A stretch of 64,000 bases of DNA from Aestuariibius insulae. GTDB taxonomy: Bacteria > Pseudomonadota > Alphaproteobacteria > Rhodobacterales > Rhodobacteraceae. Numbering within the stretch: position 1 is the stretch's first letter; each line of letters opens with the position of its first letter. The translations under genes were made by a program, and so were the position numbers. The stretch lies in the NCBI RefSeq assembly GCF_040783535.2, contig NZ_JBFONW020000007.1, forward strand, positions 1-64,000, written 5' to 3'. This document shows, in pieces, positions 24,475 to 33,753 of the stretch. The notes below the pieces were generated by a model. It searched no databases. It was not told the DNA's origin and saw nothing but the letters and a program-made list of their open reading frames with translations.

Positions 24475-25839
24475 ATGCCTCCCAAGTTCGGGACCAGCGG
24501 CCTACGCGGCCTCGTGAGCGATCTGACCGACATCGTGATCAGGCGCTACACAGGCGCCTTTCTTGCGGCCTGTCCCACCGGCACCGGGCTTTATGTGGCG
24601 CGCGACCTGCGGCCGTCCTCCTTAAGCATTGCGCAGACCGTAATCCGGTCGGCGCGTGCCGCCGGTCTCGATGTTGCCGATTGCGGGGAGGCTGCGACGC
24701 CAGCCCTTGCGCTGGCTGCGGGAGAGGCGGTGGCAGCGGCGATCATGGTGACCGGCAGCCACATTCCAGCAGACCGCAATGGGTTGAAATTCTACACGCC
24801 CGAAGGGGAAATCACGAAGGCGGACGAGGCCGCCATTCTGGCTGCGGGTCCCCTGCCACAGGCCTCGCGTGAAGGCGGCCTGACCCAGCGCGATATCATG
24901 ATACCCTATGGCGCGCGCTACAGCCGCGCCTTTGGCCCGGAGGCGCTGCGGGGTCTGCGTATCGGTATCTACCAGCATAGCACCGTTCAGAGGGATCTTC
25001 TTTCTGATCTTTTTGCTGCACTTGGTGCGCAGACGGTTCGGCTTGGCCGGTCTGAGACGTTCATTCCGCTTGATACCGAAGCGGTCGAGCCGGAGGTGGC
25101 GGCGATGCTGGCTCGCTGGATCGTGGAGCATGATCTGGATGCCATCGTCTCGGCTGATGGGGATGGGGACCGACCGCTTCTGGCGACGCCGGAGGGTATC
25201 GTAGCTGGGGATATCCTGGGGCCGCTGACGGCCCATGCGCTGGGGGCCAAAATCGTGGTGACGCCGGTTTCCTCCAACACGATGGCTGCGCGGTCTGGCC
25301 GGTTCGAGCAGGTGATTCAGACGCGGATCGGCTCGCCGCATGTCATTGCGGGAATGACCGACCATCCCGGACGGACGGTTGGGTATGAGGCGAACGGGGG
25401 ATTTCTGCTTGGCTTTGAAGCGGAGGGTCATGCCGGGTCTCTTTCGCCTTTGCTGACGCGAGATGCGGTGCTGCCGCTGATTGCGCCGCTTTGGCAGGCG
25501 CGTAGGGCAAACCGCAGCCTGTCCGATCTCTGCGGCGACTGGCCAGATCGGCATACGGCCAGCGGGCGGCTTCCGCAGGTCTCGGATCGGGGACTGGCGC
25601 ATATTGCAGAGCAGATCGAGAAGGCACCGCACCGGATCCACCCCACGCTTGCGGATATTGCCGAGATCGACCGGACCGATGGATTTCGCGCCAGTCTACC
25701 GGATGGGCGAATCCTGCATCTGAGACCGTCCGGGAATGCGCCGGAATTCCGCTGCTATGTCGAGGCGGATAGGGCAGAGGAGGCAGAGCGGTTGCGCGAC
25801 GAGACGCTCGACGCTCTTGCCCGGCTTGCGGAAGACTGA
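24475..25839 (+). CDS. Phosphomannomutase / phosphohexomutase
   Basis: 454 residues from ATG 24475. Four-domain alpha-D-phosphohexomutase: N-terminal KFGTSGLRGLV, active-site serine in VTGSHIPADRNGLKFY (Ser about 95), metal loop SADGDGDRPL, sugar-specificity loop GYEANGGFLLGF, and phosphate-binding HLRPSGNAPEFRCYVE. GEANGG-type loops mark the mannose/glucose mutases. It interconverts mannose-6-phosphate and mannose-1-phosphate for the ManC enzyme downstream. The sequence is more compact than PMM/PGM of about 460-500 residues, but all motifs are intact. Confidence 0.92.
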   Translation: MPPKFGTSGLRGLVSDLTDIVIRRYTGAFLAACPTGTGLYVARDLRPSSLSIAQTVIRSARAAGLDVADCGEAATPALALAAGEAVAAAIMVTGSHIPADRNGLKFYTPEGEITKADEAAILAAGPLPQASREGGLTQRDIMIPYGARYSRAFGPEALRGLRIGIYQHSTVQRDLLSDLFAALGAQTVRLGRSETFIPLDTEAVEPEVAAMLARWIVEHDLDAIVSADGDGDRPLLATPEGIVAGDILGPLTAHALGAKIVVTPVSSNTMAARSGRFEQVIQTRIGSPHVIAGMTDHPGRTVGYEANGGFLLGFEAEGHAGSLSPLLTRDAVLPLIAPLWQARRANRSLSDLCGDWPDRHTASGRLPQVSDRGLAHIAEQIEKAPHRIHPTLADIAEIDRTDGFRASLPDGRILHLRPSGNAPEFRCYVEADRAEEAERLRDETLDALARLAED

Positions 25840-25953
25840 CGAGCGGCACTTGCGATAGCCGCCTGGACATATTCCCCGCCGATTGGGCGACTGGACACGA
25901 CGGCGCAGACCGCGCACCTTTGCGCGACCTTGAGGTGATTGAGGATAGCGTTT

Positions 25954-27384
25954 GTGCAGGTAACTCCCGTTTTGCTATGCGGCGGCTCCGGAACGCGGCT
26001 ATGGCCGCTGTCCCGGCGCTCCTATCCCAAACAGTTTGCCTCTGTCTTGGGGGAAGAGACGCTCTATCAGCAAACAGCGCGGCGGCTGAGCGGCTCGGAT
26101 AGCGCGTTTTCGTTTGCGGCGCCCATTATCGTCACGGGGACCGATTTCCGGTTCATCGTCACCGAGCAGCTGATCGAAATCGGGATCGATCCGGGTGCGG
26201 TTCTGATCGAACCGGAGCCGCGCAATACCGCACCGGCCGTTCTGGCCGCTGCGCTTCATATCGCCAAGACGGATCCTGAGGCGATCCTTCTGATCTCTCC
26301 CACAGATCATGTGGTCCCTGATCCTGCGGCGTTTCGGAAGGCGATTGCTGCCGGTCTTCCGGCGGCGGGGCGGGGAGATCTTGTTACCTTTGGTATTGCG
26401 CCCGATAGGCCTGAGACCGGCTACGGCTATCTGGAACTCGCCGCCCCGCCGGATGATGAGGGTCCCCTGCCGCTTAAATCTTTCACCGAAAAGCCCGATC
26501 CGGCGACAGTAAAGCGGATGCTTGAAGGGGGCTGCCATCTTTGGAATGCGGGGCTCTTTCTGTTTCGGGCGCGGGATATTCTGGCAGCCTATGAGGCTCA
26601 CGCGCCGACCCTGGTTGAGCCTGTGCGCAAAGCTGTCGATACAGCCCAGCCCGATCTTGGGTTCCTGCGGCTGGATCCGGAAGCGTTTGCGCGGGCCGAG
26701 GATATCTCCATCGATTACGCCGTTCTGGAAAAGGCGACGCAGCTTTCCGTGATCCCCTACAAAGGGCGTTGGTCCGATCTTGGCTCGTGGGAGGCGGTGC
26801 TGCACGAGACGCCGCAAGGCCCGTCCGGCACCGCGACGTCGGGTGCAGCGACCGCGATCGATTGCAGCGGTAGTCTGTTGCGATCGGAAGCGGAAACGCT
26901 CGAGCTTGTCGGGCTGGGGCTGGAGAACATTATTGCGGTCGCGATGCCGGATGCGGTGCTCGTCGCCGATCGGTCGCGGGCACAGGATGTGGGGCAAGCG
27001 GTTGAGGCGCTTCGGGCCAGGTCGCGCCCGCAGGCGACACGGGCGCCGCGTGACTACCGGCCCTGGGGATGGTTCGAGACACTGGTTCTGGGCGACCGTT
27101 TTCAGGTCAAGCGCATCACGGTCAATCCGGGTGGCATCCTCTCTTTGCAGAGCCACATCCACCGGGCCGAGCATTGGATCGTGGTTGAGGGGACGGCGCG
27201 TGTGACGATCGGGGAAACGACATCCCTTGTTGCCGAGAACCAGTCGGTCTTTATCCCGCTGGGTGCGGTGCACCGGCTCGAGAACCCGGGCAAGCTGCCG
27301 ATGGTTCTGATCGAGGTGCAGACCGGCAGCTATCTGGGCGAGGACGACATCACCCGGCATGAGGATCTCTATTCCCGCCCGTAA
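25954..27384 (+). CDS. manC: Mannose-1-phosphate guanylyltransferase / mannose-6-phosphate isomerase
   Basis: 476 residues from GTG 25954, chosen for GAGGA eight bases upstream and because it places PVLLCGGSGTRLWPLSRRSYPKQF at the N-terminus. The pyrophosphorylase domain includes EPEPRNTAPAVLAAAL, TDHVVPD and the sugar-phosphate site FTEKPD. The C-terminal cupin domain (RPWGWFETLVLGDRFQVKRI, LSLQSHIHRAEHWIVVEG, FIPLGAVHRLEN) is the type II phosphomannose isomerase with metal-binding His and Glu. It makes GDP-mannose and links mannose-6-phosphate to fructose-6-phosphate. Confidence 0.95.
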   Translation: MQVTPVLLCGGSGTRLWPLSRRSYPKQFASVLGEETLYQQTARRLSGSDSAFSFAAPIIVTGTDFRFIVTEQLIEIGIDPGAVLIEPEPRNTAPAVLAAALHIAKTDPEAILLISPTDHVVPDPAAFRKAIAAGLPAAGRGDLVTFGIAPDRPETGYGYLELAAPPDDEGPLPLKSFTEKPDPATVKRMLEGGCHLWNAGLFLFRARDILAAYEAHAPTLVEPVRKAVDTAQPDLGFLRLDPEAFARAEDISIDYAVLEKATQLSVIPYKGRWSDLGSWEAVLHETPQGPSGTATSGAATAIDCSGSLLRSEAETLELVGLGLENIIAVAMPDAVLVADRSRAQDVGQAVEALRARSRPQATRAPRDYRPWGWFETLVLGDRFQVKRITVNPGGILSLQSHIHRAEHWIVVEGTARVTIGETTSLVAENQSVFIPLGAVHRLENPGKLPMVLIEVQTGSYLGEDDITRHEDLYSRP

Positions 27385-27448
27385 GCCATCCCTGCCTTGC
27401 GCCGCGCACGCCTCTGGCGCATCACCGTCGGGCCAAAAGGAGCAGCGC

Positions 27449-28312
27449 ATGACCCTCTCGGGCGGGATCGATATCGGCGGGACCAAGATCGCCGCGCATC
27501 TTTTCGGGCCGGGTGGAGAGGTCCTGTTCAGACATCGTGCGCCCACACCTCAGACCTATCCGGCGCTGGTCGAAGCGCTGCAGGATCTGATCGCGGCTAT
27601 CCGCTCTGAAGCGGGCGAGGCCTGTCCGGTTGGGATCGGTCTGCCGGGGCGCGTAGATCCGGTGACCGGCGGGATCGATGCGGCCAATCTGCCGTTGTCG
27701 GGTCACATCCTTCAGAGCGATCTGCCGGACGGGGTTGCTTTACTCAACGATGTTCGCGCATTCGCGCTGGGCGAGGCGGCCAAGGTCCCGGAGGGGTCGC
27801 AGACGCTTGTCGGTCTTGCCATCGGCACCGGTCTGGCGGCGGCCTGCGTGCCGGGTCCGGTCGGCTCCACGGGGATCGGCGGCGAGATTGGTCATCTGCC
27901 TCTTCCCGCCCCGCTGGTAATGGAGCGCGGGCTGCCGCTGCTGGACTGCCCATGCGGCAGGCAGGGCTGTATGGAGACGCTTTTTTCGGGGCCGGGTCTG
28001 ACGCGGCTGGCGGCTCATCGGCGGGGGGCGGCGCTTTCTTCGGAGGAAGCAGCCGAGGATCCCGGGATCTGGGATGACTGGCTTGCGATCGGAGCGCATG
28101 TTCTGCTGCTTCTCGTTCATACCTATGATCCGCACCGGATCGTTCTGGGGGGAGGTCTGTCCGCGCGGCCTGACCTTGCCCGCGACCTGACCGCTCGCCT
28201 TGAAGAGCTGATCTGGGAGGATACATCTGCGCCCGCGATCGAGGTGTCGACCGATCCGGTCCTGTCGGCGACGCGCGGGGCGGCCCGGTTCGCTCAGAAG
28301 CGTGAGAGATAG
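27449..28312 (+). CDS. ROK-family sugar kinase
   Basis: 287 residues from ATG 27449, with AAAAGGAG upstream. Phosphate-1 motif GIDIGGTKIAAHLF, catalytic Asp in ALLNDVRAFALGEA, GLAIGTGLAAACVPG, and the zinc site GEIGHLPL then CPCGRQGCMET (His-Cys3), hallmarks of bacterial ROK hexokinases. With phosphomannomutase and ManC immediately upstream it is a good candidate mannose or glucose/fructose kinase supplying hexose-6-phosphate. Its last 19 bases overlap the end of the convergent glutamine-synthetase-like gene. Confidence 0.9.
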   Translation: MTLSGGIDIGGTKIAAHLFGPGGEVLFRHRAPTPQTYPALVEALQDLIAAIRSEAGEACPVGIGLPGRVDPVTGGIDAANLPLSGHILQSDLPDGVALLNDVRAFALGEAAKVPEGSQTLVGLAIGTGLAAACVPGPVGSTGIGGEIGHLPLPAPLVMERGLPLLDCPCGRQGCMETLFSGPGLTRLAAHRRGAALSSEEAAEDPGIWDDWLAIGAHVLLLLVHTYDPHRIVLGGGLSARPDLARDLTARLEELIWEDTSAPAIEVSTDPVLSATRGAARFAQKRER

Positions 28313-29589
28313 ATCTCGTATTCGAGCGGGGAAATGATCGGCAGGATCCTGGCGATCTCGTTTCTGCGCACGGCTGCGTAGAGGTCGCGGTAGGGGGTGC
28401 CGAAGATGGAGGCCGCGGCCTCGGATTGGGCGAACCGGTCCACGGCGGCGGACCAGTCGTGACTTAGAGGCGGCGCCTCCGCCCGCTCCGGCGGCAGATC
28501 GGGACGATGCTCGAGGCCCCAGAGCATGCCTCCGAGGATCCCGGCCAAGGCGAGGTAGGGGTTGACGTCCGCGCCCGAGATCCGGTGCTCGAGCCGTGCG
28601 GCGGGACCCGATGTGGCAGGCAGGCGCACCCCTGCCGAGCGGTCGTCGATCCCCCAATCAGGCGCGGTCGGCGCAAAGCTGAGGGGCTGGAATCGCCGGT
28701 AGGAGTTCAGATGCGGCGCGAAGATCGCCTGGCAGTCGGCCATGCTGTCGATCAGGCCCGCTACGCATTCTGACAGGACATCCGACAGCCCTTCATCCGC
28801 AGCCATGACGTTCCCATCCTTCGGGTCCAGCAGCGAGACATGGGCATGCAGCCCGTTGCCGGGGCTGTCCGCATAGGGCTTGGCCATGAAGGTCGCCTCG
28901 AGCCCATGCGCCGCCGCAGTGGTTCGCACGAGCCGTTTGAAAAGCACGGCCATATCGGCGGCGCGCAAGGCGTCGGGACAATGGCGAAAGTTCACCTCGA
29001 ACTGGCCGGGGCCGTATTCGGCAATGACTGTTTCTGTCTCCAGTCCCTGCGCTTCGGCTCCGGCGAGGATCGCCTCTAGCACCGGAGCGGTGCGGTCCAG
29101 AACCTCCATGTCGTAATTCTGGAACTGCGGCGCACCGTCCGGTGGAAGCGGCGGCGCATCCGGGCGATCCCGTTGCTGGAGCAGATGAAATTCCAGCTCC
29201 AGCGCGACGACGGGCGTCAGGTCCCGCACGGCGAAGCGCCTGATGACGTCGGCCAGTCGTTCGCGCGGTGAATTGGGATCGCCCTCGATCTCTGCCAGGA
29301 CCTGCGCGCCGCCGATGCAGGGTCCAAGCGTTCCGGGCACTGGCGACAAGACGCCGTCTGGATCTCCGGCCAGAATGCCAAGACCGGTTTCGCCGACCTC
29401 CTCGCCCAGAATGTTGGGCGCATAAGTCGAGACAGGCAGCCGCACCGCGCCGTTCCCGATTGCCTCGAGCTTATCGCCCGGAAGCCATTTGCCGCGCAGG
29501 ATTCCGTTGATATCGCAGAGCATGACTTCGACGCGATCGGGCAGACCATGCGCGCTCAAATAGGCCGCGACCTCCGCCTTCCAGCTCAT
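28294..29589 (-). CDS. puuA: Gamma-glutamylputrescine synthetase (glutamine-synthetase family)
   Basis: 431 residues. Glutamine-synthetase fold lacking the adenylylation-site context: DRVEVMLCDINGILRGKW at the N-terminus, ALELEFHLL (metal Glu), QFEVNFRHCPDALRAADMAVLFKRLVR, ATFMAKPYADSPGNGLHAHVSL (ATP/Glu site) and LEHRISGADVNPYLALAGIL. Ligates glutamate to putrescine with ATP, the first step of the Puu pathway. It begins four bases inside the end of the next-upstream permease gene (ATGA), so it is last in a pot-type operon and a direct partner of the importer. Other PuuA-like amine ligases cannot be excluded. Confidence 0.88.
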   Translation of the reverse strand: MSWKAEVAAYLSAHGLPDRVEVMLCDINGILRGKWLPGDKLEAIGNGAVRLPVSTYAPNILGEEVGETGLGILAGDPDGVLSPVPGTLGPCIGGAQVLAEIEGDPNSPRERLADVIRRFAVRDLTPVVALELEFHLLQQRDRPDAPPLPPDGAPQFQNYDMEVLDRTAPVLEAILAGAEAQGLETETVIAEYGPGQFEVNFRHCPDALRAADMAVLFKRLVRTTAAAHGLEATFMAKPYADSPGNGLHAHVSLLDPKDGNVMAADEGLSDVLSECVAGLIDSMADCQAIFAPHLNSYRRFQPLSFAPTAPDWGIDDRSAGVRLPATSGPAARLEHRISGADVNPYLALAGILGGMLWGLEHRPDLPPERAEAPPLSHDWSAAVDRFAQSEAAASIFGTPYRDLYAAVRRNEIARILPIISPLEYEIYLSRF

Positions 29590-30398
29590 CCGGCGGCCAA
29601 CCTTTCATCCCGCGCCTTGCGGGCAATCGCCTGTTTCGAGACGAGCGAGGCGGTGATCACACCAGTCGCAACGACCGCGATCAGGATCGTTGAGAGCGCG
29701 TTGATCTCAGGCGTGACGCCGAGCCGGACGGAGGAGAAGATCTTCATTGGCAAGGTCGTCGCAGCAGGTCCGGCGGTGAAGGAGGCGATCACCAGATCGT
29801 CGAGCGACAGCGTGAAGGCAAGCAACCAGCCCGAGATCACGGCAGGCGCGATGATCGGCAGCGTCACCAGTCGGAACGTCTGCGCCGGAGAGGCGCCCAG
29901 ATCCAGAGCCGCCTCCTCCAGCGACCGGTCGAAGGAGGCCAGACGCGCCGAGACGACAACCGAGACGTAGCACATCGAGAAGGTCGTATGCGCCAGAACG
30001 ATGGTGCCTATCCCTCGGTCCATCCCGATCGCGATGAAGAGGAGCAGCAATGAGAGGCCGGTGATTACCTCGGGCATCACAAGGGGGGCGTAGATCATAC
30101 CCGAAAAGAGCGTCCGCCCCAGAAACCGGCCGCCCCGCACGAGCGCCAGTGCGGCCATCACGCCAAGCACCGTGGCCAGAGTGGAGGACAGGAAGGCAAC
30201 CCGCAGCGTCACCCAGGCAGCGTCTAGAAAGGCTTCATTCTGGAAGAGCTCTGCGTACCAGCGGGTCGAGAACCCCGCCCAGACCGTCACCAGCCGTCCG
30301 TCGTTGAAGCTGTAGACGATGAGGATCAGCATTGGCAGGTATAGAAAGGCAAAGCCGAGCGCGAGCGATGTGACATTGAACCAGGATGGCGCTCTCAT
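29586..30398 (-). CDS. potI: Putrescine/spermidine ABC transporter permease (PotI/PotC type)
   Basis: 270 residues from ATG 30398. Six membrane segments (FNVTSLALGFAFLYLPMLILIVYSF at the N-terminus; MIYAPLVMPEVITGLSLLLLFIAIG; ISGWLLAFTLSLDDLVIASF). The EAA loop SFDRSLEEAALDLGASPAQTFRLVTLPII contacts the ATPase. It forms the channel with the PotH-like protein; start and stop of the pair overlap (30395-30398). Confidence 0.92.
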   Translation of the reverse strand: MRAPSWFNVTSLALGFAFLYLPMLILIVYSFNDGRLVTVWAGFSTRWYAELFQNEAFLDAAWVTLRVAFLSSTLATVLGVMAALALVRGGRFLGRTLFSGMIYAPLVMPEVITGLSLLLLFIAIGMDRGIGTIVLAHTTFSMCYVSVVVSARLASFDRSLEEAALDLGASPAQTFRLVTLPIIAPAVISGWLLAFTLSLDDLVIASFTAGPAATTLPMKIFSSVRLGVTPEINALSTILIAVVATGVITASLVSKQAIARKARDERLAAG

Positions 30399-31270
30399 GC
30401 CTCGTCCCTCAACCGCTGTTCGTTGCGCTGGAAGAGGACGATCGGGATAATGAGAATGATGAGGAGGATCACCGCCACCGCCGAGGCAACCGGCCAGTCG
30501 CGGTTGTTGAAGAACTCCTCCCACAGGACCTTGCCGATCATCAGCGTGTCCGATCCGCCCAGAAGGGAGGGGATCACGAATTCGCCGATGGCGGGGATGA
30601 AGACAAGGAAGCATCCTCCGATCACGCCGGCCTTGGAGAGCGGGACGACGATGAGCCAGAAGGCCTTGATCCGCGAGCATCCGAGGTCTTCCGCCGCCTC
30701 CAGAAGTTCGGCATCGATCCTGCCGAGCGTGGCGTAGATCGGCAGGATCATGAACGGCACGTAGGTGTAGACGATCCCGATATAGACGGCCCAGTCGGTG
30801 TTGAGGATCTGAAGCGGGGCGGAGATCAGGCCGAGGCCGAGCAGGACCTGGTTGAGATAACCTTCAGTGCCCAGAATGCCGATCCATGCGTAGACGCGGA
30901 TCAGAAACGAGGTCCAGAAGGGCAGGATGACCAGCATCAGAAGAAGCGGCCGCCACGCCTCGGGCGCGCGGGCGAGGCCGTAGGCGATGGGAAAGCCAAT
31001 GAGCAGCGCCAGCAGGGTCGAAATGAAGGCGATTTTCAGCGAGGAGAGATAGGCTTTCCAGTAAAGATCGTCTTCGGTCAGGAAGACGAAGTTCTCGACA
31101 TCGAAGCGGCTCAGGAAATCGCGCAGTCCTTCGGTCTTGCTCCAGATCGGTTCGTAAGGCGGGATCGCGAGCGCCGGATCGCTCAGTGATATGCGCAGCA
31201 CAATGATGAACGGCACCAGAAAGAGCGCCAGAAGCCACAGATAGGGCAGAGCGATGGTCAGCCGCCTCAT
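30395..31270 (-). CDS. potH: Putrescine/spermidine ABC transporter permease (PotH/PotB type)
   Basis: 291 residues from ATG 31270. N-terminal membrane anchor LTIALPYLWLLALFLVPFIIVLRISL, a periplasmic loop of about 60 residues, then five more segments with the EAA loop GRIDAELLEAAEDLGCSRIKAFWLIVVPLS and the C-terminal FLVFIPAIGEFVIPSLLGGSDTLMIG. Partner of PotI. The 109 bases between it and the ATPase gene hold two hairpins of a dispersed repeat type. Confidence 0.92.
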   Translation of the reverse strand: MRRLTIALPYLWLLALFLVPFIIVLRISLSDPALAIPPYEPIWSKTEGLRDFLSRFDVENFVFLTEDDLYWKAYLSSLKIAFISTLLALLIGFPIAYGLARAPEAWRPLLLMLVILPFWTSFLIRVYAWIGILGTEGYLNQVLLGLGLISAPLQILNTDWAVYIGIVYTYVPFMILPIYATLGRIDAELLEAAEDLGCSRIKAFWLIVVPLSKAGVIGGCFLVFIPAIGEFVIPSLLGGSDTLMIGKVLWEEFFNNRDWPVASAVAVILLIILIIPIVLFQRNEQRLRDEA

Positions 31271-31289
31271 GCGAAAGCGCGCCGATATC

Positions 31290-31355
31290 GTCCTGGACTT
31301 GATCTGGGACCTCCTGCACGGCCCCTGAAGGGCAGGCCCCGGCTCAAGGCCGGGG
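31290..31355. repeat. Pair of intergenic hairpins with CTTGA/TCAAG loops
   Basis: Hairpin 1 is GTCCTGGA-CTTGA-TCTGGGAC (31290-31310), 8 bp with two G-T pairs. Hairpin 2 is CCCCGGC-TCAAG-GCCGGGG (31337-31355), 7 bp perfect. The loops are reverse complements, so the two are the same kind of element in opposite orientation. Similar palindromes with these loops are common between genes in alphaproteobacteria. Here they separate potG from potH inside the operon. Confidence 0.55.
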
Positions 31356-31379
31356 GGCGTCGGGACAGGTAGGCAGGTG

Positions 31380-32489
31380 TCATCGCTCGAGCACCAGACC
31401 GGCGGTCCCGCTCCAGCCCAGCCAGACCTCGTCCTCCCAGTCGAAGGCGCGTGCGGCGACGCGGCGCGTGTTCGCTGTCGCCGCCTTGACGACATGACCG
31501 GAGGGCAGCTCCACGTGATAGGTCGAAGAGCCGCCGAGATAGCCGATATCGATCACCTTGCCGCGCACGGCGTTGGGCGTTTCGGGCCGTTCGCCCGAGA
31601 TTGACACTTTCTCGGGCCGCACCGCGTAGGTGACCGCGCCTTCCGCCATTCCTTCGGCGGTCAGCGAGACGCCTTCGGCCACATCGACGACCACGCCGCT
31701 GCCGCTTTGCCGGGCGCGCCCTTCGAGCAGGTTCACGTCCCCAATGAAGTCCGCCACATAGACCGAGTTCGGAGCCTCATAGATGCGCTCGGGCACATCG
31801 ACCTGAACGATGCGGCCTTCGCGCATGACGGCGACGCGAGAGGCCACGGTCATCGCCTCTTCCTGATCGTGGGTGACGATGACAAAGGTCGTGCCCGTCG
31901 TTTCCTGAATTTCCATCAGCTCGAACTGGGTTTCCTCGCGCAGTTTCTTGTCGAGTGCGCCCAGCGGTTCGTCCAGCAGCAGCAGCTTTGGCGCCTTGGC
32001 CAGCGACCGGGCCAGCGCCACCCGCTGCCGCTGACCGCCCGAGATCTGGTGCGGTTTGCGCGATCCCAGCGCGCCCAGCTGCACCATCCGCATGACCTCG
32101 TCGACCCGCGCCTTGCGCGCCGCCGCCTCCATCCCCTCGCGTTTGAGGCCGAAGGCGATGTTGTCGCGCACTGTCAGATGAGGGAAGAGGGCATAGCTCT
32201 GGAACATCATGTTCACGGCCCGCTTGTTCGGCGGCACGCGCGCCATGTCCTGCCCGTCAATCTCGATCGTGCCTTCGGTCGGTGTTTCGAACCCGCCGAG
32301 CATTCGCATGAGCGTCGTCTTCCCGCAGCCTGAGGGGCCAAGCAGGGCGAAGAACTCCTTTGGATAGATCTTCAGATCGAGCGTATCGATCGCCGTGAAC
32401 TCTCCGAACCGCTTGGTGACGCCGCGAAACTCTATCAGAGCCGCAGCGCCCGGATCGTTCCACGGTGCAAAAGAGGTGTCGTTGACCAC
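31380..32489 (-). CDS. potG: Putrescine ABC transporter ATP-binding protein (PotG/PotA type)
   Basis: 369 residues from GTG 32489, 19 bases after the potF stop; family members start at the equivalent of VNDTSFAPWND. ABC domain: Walker A LLGPSGCGKTTLM, Q-loop MMFQSYALFPHLTV, signature HQISGGQRQRVALARSL, Walker B LLLLDEPLGALD, switch FVIVTHDQEEAM. C-terminal TOBE/OB-fold (VRPEKVSISGERPE..KVIDIGYLGGSSTYHVELPSG) binds regulatory ligands. It powers polyamine uptake with PotF, PotH and PotI. Confidence 0.94.
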   Translation of the reverse strand: MVNDTSFAPWNDPGAAALIEFRGVTKRFGEFTAIDTLDLKIYPKEFFALLGPSGCGKTTLMRMLGGFETPTEGTIEIDGQDMARVPPNKRAVNMMFQSYALFPHLTVRDNIAFGLKREGMEAAARKARVDEVMRMVQLGALGSRKPHQISGGQRQRVALARSLAKAPKLLLLDEPLGALDKKLREETQFELMEIQETTGTTFVIVTHDQEEAMTVASRVAVMREGRIVQVDVPERIYEAPNSVYVADFIGDVNLLEGRARQSGSGVVVDVAEGVSLTAEGMAEGAVTYAVRPEKVSISGERPETPNAVRGKVIDIGYLGGSSTYHVELPSGHVVKAATANTRRVAARAFDWEDEVWLGWSGTAGLVLER

Positions 32490-32508
32490 GGGAAGAGGCC
32501 CTGCCGGA

Positions 32509-33588
32509 TCAGGTGCCTGACTTGATGCGCGTCCACATCCGGGTGACGCCGCGCTGGGTGCGCGCGTCATAGGCCGAAACGGTAAAGAGGTTTTCGAGCA
32601 CCTCGGCACCCGGATAGACCGCCGGATCGTCGATCACGTCCTCAACGAGGTAATCCTGGCTGGCCAGATTACCGTTGGCGTAGAACACGTAGTTCGAGGC
32701 TGCCGCCATGTTCTGCGCATCCAGCATGAAGTTCAGGAATTTATGCGCGCCTTCGGGATTGGGCGCATCGACCGGGATCGCCATCTGATCGAACCACATC
32801 AGCGCGCCTTCTTTGGGCACATGGTATTCAATGGTCACGCCATTGTCGGCCTCTTCGGCCCGGCTGCGCGCTTGCAGGACATCGCCCGACCAGCCGACAG
32901 CGACACAGATCTCACCGTTGGCAAGGGCGTTGATATATTCGGAGGAATGGAATTTCTCGATATAGGGGCGCACCGCCATCAGGACCGGCTCGGCCTTTTC
33001 GATCGTCTCGATATCCTGCGCATTCGGATCCTCGCCTATATATTGCAGGGCGGCCGGGATCAGCTCGGTCGGGGCGTCGAGGAAGTAGACGCCGCATTCC
33101 TGCAGCTTTTCCATATTCGCCGGATCGAAAACCAGATCGAGGCTGTCGATCGGGGCATCCTCGCCAAGGATCTCGGTCACCTTCTCGACGTTCACGCCCA
33201 GCCCGGTCGTGCCCCACATGTAGTTGATCGAATACTGGTTCTCGGGATCGTATTGCGCCGTCCGCTCGGTCACGACCTCCCAGACATTGCCGAGGTTGGG
33301 CAGCTTCGCCTGATCAAGCGGCTGGAACGCGCCTGCGGCGACCTGCCGTTCAAGGAAGGACCCGGTGGGCACCACAACGTCATAGCCCGATCCGCCGGCG
33401 AGCATCTTGGTCTCGAGCAGTTCGTTGCTGTCGAAGACGTCGTAGATCAGCTCGATCCCAGTCTCTTCCTCGAATTTGGCGAGCAATTCCTCGTCGATGT
33501 AATCCGACCAGTTGTAGACGCGCACCTCTTCGGCAAGCGCGGCCTGGGCCGCAAGGATCGTGACAACGGCAGTGGCAAGGGTCTTCAT
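32509..33588 (-). CDS. potF: Putrescine-binding periplasmic protein (PotF/PotD type)
   Basis: 359 residues from ATG 33588. Signal peptide MKTLATAVVTILAAQAALA. SBP_bac_8-type fold: EEVRVYNWSDYIDEELLAKFEEETGIELIYDVFDSNE, ANGEICVAVGWSGDVLQA, ALMWFDQMAIPVDAPN. The NWSDYI and the aromatic/acidic ligand residues (W..D, YDVFDS, WSGD) agree with putrescine/spermidine receptors. First gene of the potFGHI-puuA run. GGGAGAGACGC lies upstream of the start. Divergent from the aminotransferase gene with 165 bases between. Confidence 0.93.
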   Translation of the reverse strand: MKTLATAVVTILAAQAALAEEVRVYNWSDYIDEELLAKFEEETGIELIYDVFDSNELLETKMLAGGSGYDVVVPTGSFLERQVAAGAFQPLDQAKLPNLGNVWEVVTERTAQYDPENQYSINYMWGTTGLGVNVEKVTEILGEDAPIDSLDLVFDPANMEKLQECGVYFLDAPTELIPAALQYIGEDPNAQDIETIEKAEPVLMAVRPYIEKFHSSEYINALANGEICVAVGWSGDVLQARSRAEEADNGVTIEYHVPKEGALMWFDQMAIPVDAPNPEGAHKFLNFMLDAQNMAAASNYVFYANGNLASQDYLVEDVIDDPAVYPGAEVLENLFTVSAYDARTQRGVTRMWTRIKSGT

Positions 33589-33753
33589 GGCGCGTCTCTC
33601 CCAAACGTCAGCATTTGCGGCTGAGTTGAGCGCGGATTGCAGGCATGTGCAAGATGAAGAGACGTCTTGGCCCCTGCGCCGCATGGACAAGCGCCCGCTT
33701 TGCGATCACGCTGCCTGCAAAACGATCCGTCCTGTGGAAAAGGCGCACCGCTT

